DNA of 64,000 nucleotides from Clostridia bacterium (GCA_028709705.1 JAQVWL010000002.1:1-64000), one strand, 5' to 3'. Shown: positions 51,093-62,299, counted from the stretch's first letter. The notes: a model not told the origin generated them from the letters alone. Made by a program: numbers and translations.

Positions 51093-52748
51093 TTATTTCT
51101 CCTTGTAATATACTTTTATTCTGGTAAAGTAAAAATACAATCTTGCCACAAAAATTGCAAGACCTATAAAGAAAATTTTATACCACGCAACATTTATGTT
51201 TTCTATAAACAAAAACAGTGAAACGCCAAATATTAAAAAAGCAAGCAAAAACGCAAGTGTGCTGGACCGCTTTTCATTTGGGTTGTCAACCGCTTGACCA
51301 TAGGTTGAATACAAATGATATTGCGGATTCATTATGTCAAGTTCCGCACTCCAAAACATATGACCAATATTTACAAAAAACAAAGTAAAAAACAATAAAG
51401 TTAAAGGCAAAGTTTCTAGTCCTGTTAAGTTTCCAATAATGAAAATCGTTACAATCAAAGAAACAGTTGATAAAATCGCATTGAAAACAAGCTTTGACAG
51501 CAAGGTGCTTGCTTGCTTTGTGGGGGTTGTTTTTGGCATATAACCCGAAGCGCCCTCTTTGCTATATACAGTTGCAATTTGTGCGTTGTTAGCAAGCAAA
51601 ATTAACAATATCATTAAAATATTGAACGCCAAACACATATAATCACCCAACATTCTTGTGTCCATTGCTGCCAAAATAGTATTCAAAAAATAAATTGCAA
51701 TTGGCAAAACAATAAATACTGCCAAATTTCCATACATTATTTCAGGTGTTCTAATATTAAGTTTTAATTCTTTTTTTAAGTTAGACAAAAATGGTTTGCT
51801 TAAACTATTCTTTTTAGGTTTTATATTATCTTTCTTTTTATATTCAAACGGCATACTTGCCATTTTAAAAAACAGCGGTCTTGCAAGAAAATAGGTTAGC
51901 AACAAAATAACTGCAATGCAACCAACAAGCCCCGCAAAAATTATTAGGGTGTTGCTTGTGAATAAAACAGGTGCCAAATTAACCCTTGTGCCAACAATAA
52001 GTTCGGTTAGGTATGCGAACGGAACAAAAGTATTTACAAAATCACCCAAAAAACTTTGAATCTCCCAAAATGTTGTGCCCCAAGATTCAATAATATTAAT
52101 ATTTTCTGGGATTAAAGATATAATACTGACAATGCCATAAGCAACTAAACCCATAATTGCAACTACCAACAAAATTTGAATTGCACGATAATTTTTCAAA
52201 AATTGCCTAACGAACATTGCAGGTATAGAAAGTAATGCCCCAATAACAACTGGTAGCATAGAAACTATTAACATAATAAAAATTACCCACAAATAAAAAT
52301 AAATTGGAAGTCCGTTTATTAAACCAAAAGCAAAAAACAAAGGAAGCAAAAAAAACAAATTTTTTAAGATTTCATAAACATAAAACACAATTAGTTTTGA
52401 AACAAATACTAAATTAGATTTTACAGGAAAAGTTAAAATAAGTTGATTATCAAGTGAAAAATAAAGCGTTTTTGTTAAACCATTAGTACAACTTAAAATT
52501 GAAAGCAATTGCATAATTGTGAATATAACAACTACAACACTGATCGGAAAAACGCCGATAAGTGAAAAAATATTTAAGAAAACACTTGCATACATTGCAA
52601 GATAAATAAGTGCGGTAAGTGTAACCAACCCCAAAACCATAAATATTATGCGAAACCAAAAACTTTTTTTACTTCTAGTAAAACTTAAATCAATTTTATC
52701 TTTGAGTTGCATCATTACAAGTGTTTTTAAATTATTCAACCTAATCAT
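51093..52748 (-). CDS. ABC transporter permease (551 aa)
   Basis: Multiple TM segments; overlaps ATPase gene start-to-stop. Confidence 0.8.
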   Translation of the reverse strand: MIRLNNLKTLVMMQLKDKIDLSFTRSKKSFWFRIIFMVLGLVTLTALIYLAMYASVFLNIFSLIGVFPISVVVVIFTIMQLLSILSCTNGLTKTLYFSLDNQLILTFPVKSNLVFVSKLIVFYVYEILKNLFFLLPLFFAFGLINGLPIYFYLWVIFIMLIVSMLPVVIGALLSIPAMFVRQFLKNYRAIQILLVVAIMGLVAYGIVSIISLIPENINIIESWGTTFWEIQSFLGDFVNTFVPFAYLTELIVGTRVNLAPVLFTSNTLIIFAGLVGCIAVILLLTYFLARPLFFKMASMPFEYKKKDNIKPKKNSLSKPFLSNLKKELKLNIRTPEIMYGNLAVFIVLPIAIYFLNTILAAMDTRMLGDYMCLAFNILMILLILLANNAQIATVYSKEGASGYMPKTTPTKQASTLLSKLVFNAILSTVSLIVTIFIIGNLTGLETLPLTLLFFTLFFVNIGHMFWSAELDIMNPQYHLYSTYGQAVDNPNEKRSSTLAFLLAFLIFGVSLFLFIENINVAWYKIFFIGLAIFVARLYFYFTRIKVYYKEK

Positions 52749-54936
52749 TTCCTTTAATTGTATTCAAATAAAACTCTTCCAACTTTATGCCTTGTTTTTC
52801 CAAATCCACAATCGCGAAAACGCCCAAAATTTTGCCATTTTTTATTATTGCTATTCTGTCGCAAATGCGTTCAACCACATCAATAATATGACTACTAAAA
52901 AAAACTATATTGCCATTTTTTGCGTGTTCTTTCATACATTCTTTTACTTGAAAAATGCTGTTTGGGTCAAGCCCTGTCAAAGGTTCGTCCAAAATCCAAA
53001 GTTTTGGGTTATGAATAAGTGCAGAAATAATTGTAATTTTTTGTTTCATACCATGTGAATATGTTTTTATTGGATTGTCAATTGCCTGCTTTAATTCAAA
53101 CTGCTCCAAAAATTTGTTTAAACGTTTGTTTCTATCTTCCAAACTTACGCCATAAAGATCAGCAATGTAGTTTATGTACTCCCTTCCTGTCAATTTTTCA
53201 TATAACGCATAATGGTCAGGCACAAAACCCACTTGTTTTTTTGCCATAATTGATTGTTTTTCACAATCATAACCACAAATTTCTATTGACCCACTTGTGA
53301 TTGGTTGAATGCCAACTGTACTTTTAATAATTGTACTTTTCCCCGCCCCATTTGGTCCTAAAAAGCCAAAAATTTCGCCACCGTTTACTTCCAAATTTGC
53401 ATCTTTTACTGCAAAAATTTTAGATTCGCCATATTTTTTTGAAAAGTTTTTTAATATTAATTTATTTATTCCATTTTGATTCACAGGTTCATTGACCTCC
53501 TTTCCGTTTAATAATATTGCAAGTGCTAGTCCGTCTAATTTTATTTTCTTTTTTCTTTCCGCCATATCTTTGTGTTGCTTTGCTATTGAAAAGAATTGTT
53601 CATAAATAAACCACATTCCAAAAGCAAAACCAACATAAACCAGAAAGAACAATGTTTGGTAAATTGGATAAAATTTGAAAGTTAAGTCGCCAATTTGAAA
53701 ACTTGCGGTTATATCACGCAAATGCTCTGCCCATAAACCCAATTTGTCTGCAATAAAATCGCTATTTACAAAAAAGAAGTCAACGCCCGAATCAAAGTTT
53801 GTGAACCAGGCATTTATAAAAAGGATAAAAACAAAATAAACTGCAAATCCTACCATAGAATAAACAAATTGCTTCCACTTTGGTCTGCCAAAAACTCCAA
53901 GCGCAACAACTAACAAAGGCATAAAAAACGCACTATAATGGTTTATATAAAAAACCAACATACTAGGTGCAAAAATATTTAAACCATCTGACAAATTTGG
54001 CATTACCATTGCCAAAAATGCACCTAAAACATTGATAAAATACGTAAAATAAAATAATTTTTCCCATTTGAAAATCAAACAGATTGGCACAATGTACATT
54101 GCTGTGTGGCACAAATGAAGTGGCCAATTTGCAGGGTTAAGAAAAGTTTCTAATTTGAAGTTGAACATAAAAGTAATAAACATTCCTAAACTTAAATAAA
54201 GCAATGAAAAACGTATAAGTTTGGGGTCCTTTTTTCTTAACATAAAATATATTACAAGTGGTACAATCAAAGAACCATAAAGCACAATTCTATGTTCAGG
54301 CGTCAAACCTTCTAGTTCTAGCCCATTGCCAACATAACCAAACAATACACTTAAAAAAAATGGTGGCATAATGCTTAACAAAATTGGTACAATGCTTAGC
54401 AAAAGATTTTTGACTTCAATTTTTGGTATTTTTATGCTACCACTTTTTATGGTAATTAATAATGCAAACGAAAGAACAAGTCCGCACTCAACAGCATAAG
54501 CAAGTGCTTTTACATTAAAATTATCAAAAACTGCTGTTCCTGCAAGCGCTTGTAAATTTGCCCAGAAAAATATTATGTTTAAGACTGCAACAGGCAAAAC
54601 AAAAAATTTGATAAAATTTTGAATTGTTTTTATTTTAAAAAATGGATACAAAACAAGCATTAAAACACTTGCATAGGTAAACCAAGTAAGAAAAAGTGAT
54701 ACAATTGTTAAAAATGGGTCTAAAACAGGACTGCCATAGAGAACTCCAACGGTTGATGCAATTTCTTCTCTAAAAAACCCGTATCTTACCGCAAAAACAA
54801 AAGCCAAAACAATGGCAAATATTTTAAGTGTTTTATCCAAATTAGTCAATTTTTTGGTTTTTATTAACAAAAACAACAATGTACTTGTTGACAATACTAT
54901 AAATCCCAAGATTGCATAATATAAAAACTGCAACAT
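52741..54936 (-). CDS. Fusion of TMEM164/YwaF-like multipass domain and ABC ATPase
   Basis: NWPLHLCHTAMYIVPICLIF in N-terminal membrane half; GFLGPNGAGKSTIIKS, YSHGMKQKITIISALIHNPKLWILDEPLTGLDP in C-terminal half. Confidence 0.85.
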   Translation of the reverse strand: MLQFLYYAILGFIVLSTSTLLFLLIKTKKLTNLDKTLKIFAIVLAFVFAVRYGFFREEIASTVGVLYGSPVLDPFLTIVSLFLTWFTYASVLMLVLYPFFKIKTIQNFIKFFVLPVAVLNIIFFWANLQALAGTAVFDNFNVKALAYAVECGLVLSFALLITIKSGSIKIPKIEVKNLLLSIVPILLSIMPPFFLSVLFGYVGNGLELEGLTPEHRIVLYGSLIVPLVIYFMLRKKDPKLIRFSLLYLSLGMFITFMFNFKLETFLNPANWPLHLCHTAMYIVPICLIFKWEKLFYFTYFINVLGAFLAMVMPNLSDGLNIFAPSMLVFYINHYSAFFMPLLVVALGVFGRPKWKQFVYSMVGFAVYFVFILFINAWFTNFDSGVDFFFVNSDFIADKLGLWAEHLRDITASFQIGDLTFKFYPIYQTLFFLVYVGFAFGMWFIYEQFFSIAKQHKDMAERKKKIKLDGLALAILLNGKEVNEPVNQNGINKLILKNFSKKYGESKIFAVKDANLEVNGGEIFGFLGPNGAGKSTIIKSTVGIQPITSGSIEICGYDCEKQSIMAKKQVGFVPDHYALYEKLTGREYINYIADLYGVSLEDRNKRLNKFLEQFELKQAIDNPIKTYSHGMKQKITIISALIHNPKLWILDEPLTGLDPNSIFQVKECMKEHAKNGNIVFFSSHIIDVVERICDRIAIIKNGKILGVFAIVDLEKQGIKLEEFYLNTIKGND

Positions 54937-55045
54937 TATTTCTCCGCTTGTTTAGATTGATAATTTACATTATATACTATAAAAAAACATATTTCAACTT
55001 TTATTGACTTATTTATTAATCAAAAAAAGAGCATATGCTCTTTTT

Positions 55046-55450
55046 TTATAGTTGTCGTGTTGATTCTTTTTTGAGTTCGTTGTTGTTTAAATAAATATTT
55101 TGCGACAATATTGGATTTGGTTTTTTGTAAAAAAATTGATTTGACTTGATTTCCAAAATCAAAAATCTTTTCATTTTTTCATTGTATCCACAATCAACAA
55201 TTTTCACAACTGTATCGCCTTTGCTTTTGTTGTTTTCTGGTGCGGGGTATGAAAACGAATAAACCAACAAGCCCTTAATTCGATTTACATCATAAGTTTT
55301 TATATCTCCATTTTCATCTTTGCACTTTTTCCAAAGTTCGTCAAACAGTGAACTGCTAAAAAAAATCTTTTGCCCTCTTAATCCCAAAATATTTTCTTCT
55401 ATAAAGTCAATCATATTTAATTTTGAATTTTTTATTGATGCTTGTCTCAT
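55046..55450 (-). CDS. Hypothetical protein (134 aa)
   Basis: ORF with terminator-like sequence downstream. Confidence 0.55.
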   Translation of the reverse strand: MRQASIKNSKLNMIDFIEENILGLRGQKIFFSSSLFDELWKKCKDENGDIKTYDVNRIKGLLVYSFSYPAPENNKSKGDTVVKIVDCGYNEKMKRFLILEIKSNQFFYKKPNPILSQNIYLNNNELKKESTRQL

Positions 55451-55572
55451 AACATTTCTCCCTTTGCAAAAATTATAGCACTAAAAAAATAAAAAACAAG
55501 GGGTAATTTTAAAAATTTTGATTTACAAATAAAAGAATTGCACATACTATTTTTATTGAAAAGGAGATTTTT

Positions 55573-56271
55573 ATGAAAATTGTTATAACAGGCGGGGCTG
55601 ATGGTCTTGGCAGAGAGATTGTGGGGCAACTTATTTCCCACAAACACGACGTTGTTTTGATAGACAAAACAATGGAAAATATTGAAAAAGTGTCATACGA
55701 CCTTAACATTAAGGACATTTTTCAATGTAACTTAACCGAACCGAGTCAAATTATTGAAACCACCCAAGCAATTTTGAAAAAACACAAAAAAATTGATGTG
55801 CTTATCAACAATGCTGGCGTATGGACCGACGAAAATAACGAAAGTCATCTGGATAATTACAAAAATATGATACTTGTAAATATGTTTGGGACTATTGCAG
55901 TTACAAAATGCTTTTTGCCAAAATTTAAAAAACAAAAAAGTGGGCATATTGTAAACATAAATTCACAAACAGGCATAAACCCTTGCCCAAACTCGCCTGT
56001 GTATTCTGCCACAAATCATGGAATTGCAGGCTACCGAAAAAGCATTGCGCAAGAACTTTCACAAAACGGAATAAAAATTACAGATATTTATTCTGGTATG
56101 ATTCAAACAAATTTATTTGCCAAAGCAGGTGTAGATTTTTCAAAAACAACTTTTGATAAGTATGCCCTTTCAAAAGAAGCAGTTGCCAAGGCGGTTGTTT
56201 GGGCAATTGAGCAACCCGCAGATGTTGCAATCCCTTCACTAGAAATAAAAAACATAAACGAAACTATATAA
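55573..56271 (+). CDS. Short-chain dehydrogenase/reductase
   Basis: ITGGADGLGREIV, LINNAGVW, YSATNHGIAGYRKS; AAGGAG RBS. Confidence 0.92.
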   Translation: MKIVITGGADGLGREIVGQLISHKHDVVLIDKTMENIEKVSYDLNIKDIFQCNLTEPSQIIETTQAILKKHKKIDVLINNAGVWTDENNESHLDNYKNMILVNMFGTIAVTKCFLPKFKKQKSGHIVNINSQTGINPCPNSPVYSATNHGIAGYRKSIAQELSQNGIKITDIYSGMIQTNLFAKAGVDFSKTTFDKYALSKEAVAKAVVWAIEQPADVAIPSLEIKNINETI

Positions 56272-56296
56272 AAAACGTTTTTTTATAAACACTTTT

Positions 56297-57010
56297 TTAT
56301 TCTTTGTTTTTGTTAAGTTCATTTTTATCTTTTGCCTTTCGGCTGAATTTGGAAACAAACCAATTTTCAATTTTGTCTTGGTGTTTTGTCAAAATTATTG
56401 AAGCAAAAATCATAACAACCACAAAACAACCGAGCAAAATCAAGCCCAAAGTTGTTTTTATCATTTCCGCGCCAATAAAAACCGTGCAAAAGTTATCTAT
56501 TCCCCTTGTTATGCAAATAACAATTGAAAAATAAAGCCAATTTATGTTTGAAAGCCCCGCCGCCGCACAAACAATATCGTCAGGGAAAATTGGCACAAGC
56601 AAAATCATTGGCAAAACAAACTTTCCTCGCCCCAAAAAATAAGCGTATCTTTTTGCTCTTTTTTGCCCAACTATCCACCTTAAAACTTTAACGCCCCAAA
56701 TTCTTGCAATCCAAAACATAATCAAGGAACCTATTGCCAAACCAATCCAGCAAACAAGCCACGCTTTTAGTGGACTATCAAAAAGCACAACCGCACTGCC
56801 CGAAAAAATCAGTGTTCCCGCAGGCAAAAACAATACCTGTGCGACCATTATAAGCCCAAAAATAATCACACCCCAAAAACCTTGGTTAACTATTTCCCTT
56901 AATTTATCTAAATCATCAAGATTAAGTGCTTTTAAAACAAAATAACCCGTTGCAACGATTATTGTCATAACACCAATTACAATAAAAACTTTTAAAATTT
57001 TTTTCTTCAC
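56297..57010 (-). CDS. TVP38/TMEM64-family membrane protein
   Basis: FLPAGTLIFSGSAVVLFDSPLKAWLVCWIGLAIGSLIMFWIARIWG; LVPIFPDDIVCAAAGLS. Confidence 0.85.
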   Translation of the reverse strand: MKKKILKVFIVIGVMTIIVATGYFVLKALNLDDLDKLREIVNQGFWGVIIFGLIMVAQVLFLPAGTLIFSGSAVVLFDSPLKAWLVCWIGLAIGSLIMFWIARIWGVKVLRWIVGQKRAKRYAYFLGRGKFVLPMILLVPIFPDDIVCAAAGLSNINWLYFSIVICITRGIDNFCTVFIGAEMIKTTLGLILLGCFVVVMIFASIILTKHQDKIENWFVSKFSRKAKDKNELNKNKE

Positions 57011-57115
57011 AAATTTATTATAACAATATATGACAAAAATACAAGTTTTTGTTTATTATTTGGCGGTTTTGTTTTTTTGCTTTATTTGTTTTTTTAATTG
57101 TGTTAATATGTTACT

Positions 57116-58297
57116 ATGGAAAAAGTATTTGATGTTTGTATTATAGGTGGTGGAGCAAGCGGACTTGTTTGTGCAATTAAATGTGCTGGGCATGGCAAAA
57201 ATGTTTGTATTGTGGAAAAGTCAGCAAAATTGGGGAAAAAGTTACTAGTTACGGGCAATGGCAGGTGCAATTTAAGCAATGAGAAAATAATTGGCAGTTT
57301 TTATAACAACCAAATTGTGGATAAGGTTTTTAGTATTTTCTCACAAGTTGACACAATCAAGTTTTTTAAAAGCATTGGCATTGAAACTTTTGCAGATGAA
57401 GAGGGCAGAATTTATCCAATAAGCAAAACAGCAAGTTCCGTTGTTGATGCCTTAATCCTGAAAATTGAAAGTTTGAACATAAAAGTATTTTGTGGCGAAG
57501 AAGTATTAAATGTGCATAAAGAAAAAAATCTTTTTGAAATAAAAACTCAAAACAATTTAATAAGTTCAAAAAACATTGTTGTGGCTTGCGGTGCAAAATC
57601 CGCACAACAAATTTTTGCAAAAAGCGGGCACAAATTCTTGCAACAAAAAAATGTGCTTGTTGGGTTGGAATGTGAAAAACCATTTGACAAAAATCTTGCC
57701 GGAACAAAAATAAATTGTGAAGTAAGTTGTAATATTGGAAAAGAAAATTTTAAAGAATTTGGACAAGTACTTTTCAAAGAAAAAGGGATTTCTGGAATTG
57801 TGATTTTTAACCTTTCTGCCTTTGTTGCAAAATATGGAAATTTTCCTGTTGATATCAGTTTGAATTTATTGCCCAAATTAGGTAAAGAAAAATTGAACAA
57901 TATTTTATTGGAAAGAAAAGTAAATTGTAGTTATTTAAAAATAGAAAATATATTGCTTGGATTATTGCCATATAAATTAAATAAAAATTTAATGAAAAAA
58001 ATAAAAATAAATGATTTTAATATAAAAATAAATAAAATAAATGAAAAAATAATAAATAATTTAATAAACAATATTTTTGATTATAAATTAACAGCAATAA
58101 ACACTTTGGGCGAGCCACAAGTTTTAAGCGGTGGTTTTGATTTGTCAGAGTTTGACAATTTGCAATCAAAAAAAATAAAGGGGCTTTTTGCTTGTGGTGA
58201 AGCAAGCGGTGTGTTCGGTTTTTGTGGCGGTTATAATTTACAATATGCTTGGAGCAGTGGTGTGTTTGTTAGCAATCAAATAGCAGGAGAAAAATAA
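57116..58297 (+). CDS. NAD(P)/FAD-dependent oxidoreductase (BaiN/HI0933 family)
   Basis: CIIGGGASGLVCAIKCAGHGKNVCIVEKSAKLGKKLLVTGNGRCNLSN. Confidence 0.93.
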   Translation: MEKVFDVCIIGGGASGLVCAIKCAGHGKNVCIVEKSAKLGKKLLVTGNGRCNLSNEKIIGSFYNNQIVDKVFSIFSQVDTIKFFKSIGIETFADEEGRIYPISKTASSVVDALILKIESLNIKVFCGEEVLNVHKEKNLFEIKTQNNLISSKNIVVACGAKSAQQIFAKSGHKFLQQKNVLVGLECEKPFDKNLAGTKINCEVSCNIGKENFKEFGQVLFKEKGISGIVIFNLSAFVAKYGNFPVDISLNLLPKLGKEKLNNILLERKVNCSYLKIENILLGLLPYKLNKNLMKKIKINDFNIKINKINEKIINNLINNIFDYKLTAINTLGEPQVLSGGFDLSEFDNLQSKKIKGLFACGEASGVFGFCGGYNLQYAWSSGVFVSNQIAGEK

Positions 58298-58298
58298 A

Positions 58299-59870
58299 TT
58301 GGAATATATAATAAATGAAATTAGATTGAATATTAATGAAACTGAAAATATATTACTTGAAAAAATAGCAAATAAATTAAAAATAAATAAAAATAATATT
58401 AAATTAATTAAAATATTAAAAAAATCAATTGATTCAAGAAAAAAAAGTGATGTGCATTATAAATATAATATTTTATTTTCAATTAATGATAATATTATTT
58501 TTGATAAAAATTTGATTAAGCAAAAACCCGAAATACCAGATTTTATTATTGAAAAAAAATTACTACCCAAAAACTTTTTAAAACCTGTTATTGTTGGTTG
58601 TGGACCATCGGGGCTTTTCGCGGGCTTGATTTTGGCAAAAATGGGTTTACACCCAATTATTTTGGAACAAGGAAAATGTGCAGTAGAGAGAAAAAAAGAT
58701 GTTGAAAGTTTTTGGAACGGAGAAAAACTTAACGAAAAAAGCAACGTACAGTTCGGGCAAGGCGGTGCGGGCACATTTTCAGACGGCAAAATGAACAGCA
58801 GTATCAACAGCCCATTTTGCAATTTTGTTTTAAGTACATTTGTAAAATATGGAGCAAACCCCGAAATTGAATATTCAAACGCTCCGCACATTGGCACAGA
58901 CATTTTGCTTTCCGCGATTGAAAAAATGAAAAACGAAATTGTGGAACTTGGCGGAAGCATTTTGTTTGAACACACATTTTTAAATTTTAAAACAAAGAAC
59001 GGAAAAATATGTTCTGCGGAAATTGAAAACAATGGGAATATTTTTGAAATAAAAACTGATAAATTAATTTTATGTTTGGGTCATAGTGCAAGAAAAACTT
59101 TTGAAATACTTTTTAAGAACAAAGTAAATATTGCACAAAAACCTTTTTCCATTGGTCTAAGAATTCAGCACAAACAAAGTGAAATTTCAAAATCACAATA
59201 TGGCGAATTTGCTAAATTTTTGCCACCGGCTGACTACAAATTGTCTTGCTTTTTAAAAAATGGTAGGTGTGTTTACACTTTTTGCAACTGCCCCGGCGGT
59301 TATGTTGTTAACGCAAGCAGTGAGAATAACGGCGTTGTTTGCAATGGAATGAGTTACAGTGACCGAGCAAGCGAAAACTCAAACTCCGCAATTTTGGTTA
59401 GCGTTAAAACAACCGATTTTGAAAGCGACCACCCGCTTGCCGGAATGTATTTTCAAGCAAAATGGGAGCAAGAAACTTATAAAATTAGTGGCGGGCATTT
59501 TTTGCCAATTCAAACTTTAAAAGATTTTTTTGCAAACAAAAAAACAACGCAAATTGGAAGCATAAAATCAATTTGTAAAGGAAAAGCGATGTTTGCAGAC
59601 TTGAACAAAATTTTGCCCAAATTTGCAAGTGAAGCAATCAAAGAAGGTTTGCAAGTTTTTGACAAAAAAATAAAAGGTTTTGCCAATCCCGATGCGATTT
59701 TGACAGGAATTGAAACTCGGTCTTCTTCGCCAATTCGCATTGTGAGAGATGAAAATTTTGAAACAAATATAAAAGGGCTTTTTTCTTGCGGTGAAGGTGC
59801 AGGTTATGCGGGTGGAATTATGAGTTCAAGTGTGGACGGAATAAAACTTGCCCTAAAAATTTATGAATAA
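58299..59870 (+). CDS. FAD-dependent dehydrogenase-like protein
   Basis: PVIVGCGPSGLFAGLILAKMGLHPIILEQG; FGQGGAGTFSDGKMNSSI; GEGAGYAGGIMSSSVDG. Confidence 0.92.
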   Translation: MEYIINEIRLNINETENILLEKIANKLKINKNNIKLIKILKKSIDSRKKSDVHYKYNILFSINDNIIFDKNLIKQKPEIPDFIIEKKLLPKNFLKPVIVGCGPSGLFAGLILAKMGLHPIILEQGKCAVERKKDVESFWNGEKLNEKSNVQFGQGGAGTFSDGKMNSSINSPFCNFVLSTFVKYGANPEIEYSNAPHIGTDILLSAIEKMKNEIVELGGSILFEHTFLNFKTKNGKICSAEIENNGNIFEIKTDKLILCLGHSARKTFEILFKNKVNIAQKPFSIGLRIQHKQSEISKSQYGEFAKFLPPADYKLSCFLKNGRCVYTFCNCPGGYVVNASSENNGVVCNGMSYSDRASENSNSAILVSVKTTDFESDHPLAGMYFQAKWEQETYKISGGHFLPIQTLKDFFANKKTTQIGSIKSICKGKAMFADLNKILPKFASEAIKEGLQVFDKKIKGFANPDAILTGIETRSSSPIRIVRDENFETNIKGLFSCGEGAGYAGGIMSSSVDGIKLALKIYE

Positions 59871-59879
59871 GGAGAAAAA

Positions 59880-60446
59880 ATGAAAATAGGAATTGATTTA
59901 GATGGGGTTGTGTTCGATAGCGAAAATTGGTTTAGAGCATACTCTGAAATTTTCGATGTTAACATTGGCGGGAAAGGTGTCAAAAATCCAAATTGTATAA
60001 GAGCGCAACATAGGTACGAATGGACGGAAGGCGAGATAAAACAATATTTTGACGATTGTATGACAGACATTCAAAAGCACGCTCCACTTATGCCTTATGC
60101 AAAATACGTTATAGACAAATTGGCGGAAAAGCACCAAATTTATTTTATAACAAGGCGGGGTGTTATATCGGATAGCGAAATAACAAATACAAAAAAAAGA
60201 TTGGCAAAAGAAAAAATCAAATATGATAATATTTTTTTCAAGCAGTCGAGTAAACTTGAAACTTGCAAAAAATTAGAGATTGATTTTATGATTGATGATT
60301 TTCAAAATGTTGTTAAGGAACTAACAGACAACGGAATTAAATGTTTGTATTTTAAAAATATAACAAATCCTAGTATGCAAAATAACAACATAATTGAGGT
60401 GCAAGATTGGGGCGAGATATACCGTTTTTTCTTTGGTAAAAAATAA
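59880..60446 (+). CDS. HAD-superfamily nucleotidase-like hydrolase
   Basis: MKIGIDLDGVVFDSE (DxDGV), YFITRRG, MIDDF motifs. Confidence 0.85.
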   Translation: MKIGIDLDGVVFDSENWFRAYSEIFDVNIGGKGVKNPNCIRAQHRYEWTEGEIKQYFDDCMTDIQKHAPLMPYAKYVIDKLAEKHQIYFITRRGVISDSEITNTKKRLAKEKIKYDNIFFKQSSKLETCKKLEIDFMIDDFQNVVKELTDNGIKCLYFKNITNPSMQNNNIIEVQDWGEIYRFFFGKK

Positions 60447-60466
60447 AAAAGTTTTACATAAATATA

Positions 60467-60495
60467 AAAAATCTTCCGTTTGGAAGAATTTTTAT
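60467..60495 (+). terminator. Intrinsic terminator after the HAD gene
   Basis: aaaaATCTTCC-gttt-GGAAGAAttttt. Confidence 0.75.
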
Positions 60496-60732
60496 CGAAA
60501 CAACACTCAAATCATTTAAAAAAACTGACAAATTTGTTATGCGGATCACAACAAATCCGTTCGCAGTTGCATTTTCGTAATGATTTAATAAAATTGGGCA
60601 TTTTTCAAGCATTTTTGTTTTAATGTTTATGTTTTTTCTTCAAAAGCACTTCCACAAACTCTTATCCGCTGTCTAGTTCCATAAATAAGTGCCAACGCAC
60701 TTGGCGATATGTCAAGTTGTGCCAAATTGGAT

Positions 60733-60764
60733 AAAAAAATCTCAATTGCAAAATTGAGATTTTT
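60733..60764 (-). terminator. Terminator downstream of tRNA-Lys
   Basis: aaaaaaATCTCAATT-gcaa-AATTGAGATttttt. Confidence 0.85.
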
Positions 60765-60840
60765 TGGTGGACTGTCGGGGGTTCGAACCCCGGACCTTTT
60801 GATTAAGAGTCAACTGCTCTACCGACTGAGCTAACAATCC
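60765..60840 (-). tRNA. tRNA-Lys(CTT)
   Basis: GGATTGTTAGCTCAGTCGGTAGAGCAGTTGACTCTTAATCAAAAGGTCCGGGGTTCGAACCCCCGACAGTCCACCA. Confidence 0.93.
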
Positions 60841-61114
60841 AAATGATATTCGGTTTTTGTTCCAATCATTACTAGTCAAGTGCCTTGCTATATAATTTAC
60901 TATAAATGTTTTTATTGACACGACAAACAAATTCTTTGATTTTTTGATTTAAAATTTTTCAATTTGTTTTAAAACTTTTTTATTATATCAAATAACATTT
61001 TGTTTTGCAAGGGGAAATTGAAATCATAGTTTAAATATTTTAAACTAAAAAACAGATTTTTATTTTGTTTGATTTTGTCAAATTTTTTCTAATACTATTG
61101 CATTTGGGGTTTTT

Positions 61115-62140
61115 TTGGTGTATTCTAAAACAGAAATGTCAAAAGTTTGGGGTTCTGTAAGTGTTTTAATTGTCTTTGTTTTAGGTGTTATTACTTTTGT
61201 TGTAATAAATGTTTTTTCTTCTCGCCCCGAAAAACTCTCAAGCGGTTTTGTTAGTTTTTCAATAACAAATGCCGACATTTTATATTCCGGCACAGATGAA
61301 AATTCAAATGTTTTTAGGTATACATTAAAAATTGAAACTTCATACAATCAAAATTTTAAAAATACTGATTTGAAACATAGTTCAAATGTAGTAATTGACT
61401 TACAAAGCAACGGGGATTTGTTTGTTATTTATGATTTTCACGTTGTCAGTGGAACTGCAATCAATTTTGATTTTTGCACAAGTAATTATGAAACAAAAAG
61501 AGAAACTTATAATACTATTTATAAAACCAACGGCGAAACACAAATTTACGCCGAAAGTGTTGAAAATTTGCTCGATGAAATTGAATTGGAAATTGGCGAC
61601 ACATTTGTTATCACATACAATATTTTACCCCAAACTGCAACCGTTCGCACTGTTGGGTTTGAAAAAAGCAATTGCGAATATTTTGATTTATCAAACAGCA
61701 TTATAACAGCAGTTTCTGTTGGCAATGGCAGTGTTTTTGTAAAGTTAAATGGCAATTTGGTAAAAACGATTGAAATAAATATTATAAAAAACCAACAGCA
61801 GGAAGAAGATTATGTTTTTGATATTTCGCTGGACATTGAAGAAGATTGGATTGAATATAACCCAGAAGAAAAAACAGCAACATTTAATTTAACTTTGTGT
61901 CCTTATGAAAATGAGTATCCAACGGTTTCTTTTACAATCTATATAAAAGACAGGGATAACAATACTATTCAAAAAAATTGGTTTTGGACATTAGACAATA
62001 GGGAAAAAATACTTAATGATAATTCATTATATCCAACGAAATTGTCAATTACATTTAGCGGAGCGGGAGAAGTTTCACTTACAATTTTTAATAATGACCT
62101 TCCTATTAGGGAAACTATAACTATAAATGTTACAGAATAA
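61115..62140 (+). CDS. Membrane-anchored protein with Ig-like domain (341 aa)
   Basis: N-terminal TM WGSVSVLIVFVLGVITFVVINVF; long intact ORF. Confidence 0.65.
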   Translation: MVYSKTEMSKVWGSVSVLIVFVLGVITFVVINVFSSRPEKLSSGFVSFSITNADILYSGTDENSNVFRYTLKIETSYNQNFKNTDLKHSSNVVIDLQSNGDLFVIYDFHVVSGTAINFDFCTSNYETKRETYNTIYKTNGETQIYAESVENLLDEIELEIGDTFVITYNILPQTATVRTVGFEKSNCEYFDLSNSIITAVSVGNGSVFVKLNGNLVKTIEINIIKNQQQEEDYVFDISLDIEEDWIEYNPEEKTATFNLTLCPYENEYPTVSFTIYIKDRDNNTIQKNWFWTLDNREKILNDNSLYPTKLSITFSGAGEVSLTIFNNDLPIRETITINVTE

Positions 62141-62299
62141 TGCATTTTAGCATTTAACAAAACATTGGTAAATATAAAATTGAAAGGTTGTAATTTGTTG
62201 ACATTTTGTTTTGAATGTGGTAATATCAACTTGCTTAAAAAGCAAAAAAATTTTTTAGTGTCTAGAAAACAAATTTTTGACAACAATAGTTTAATGTTT

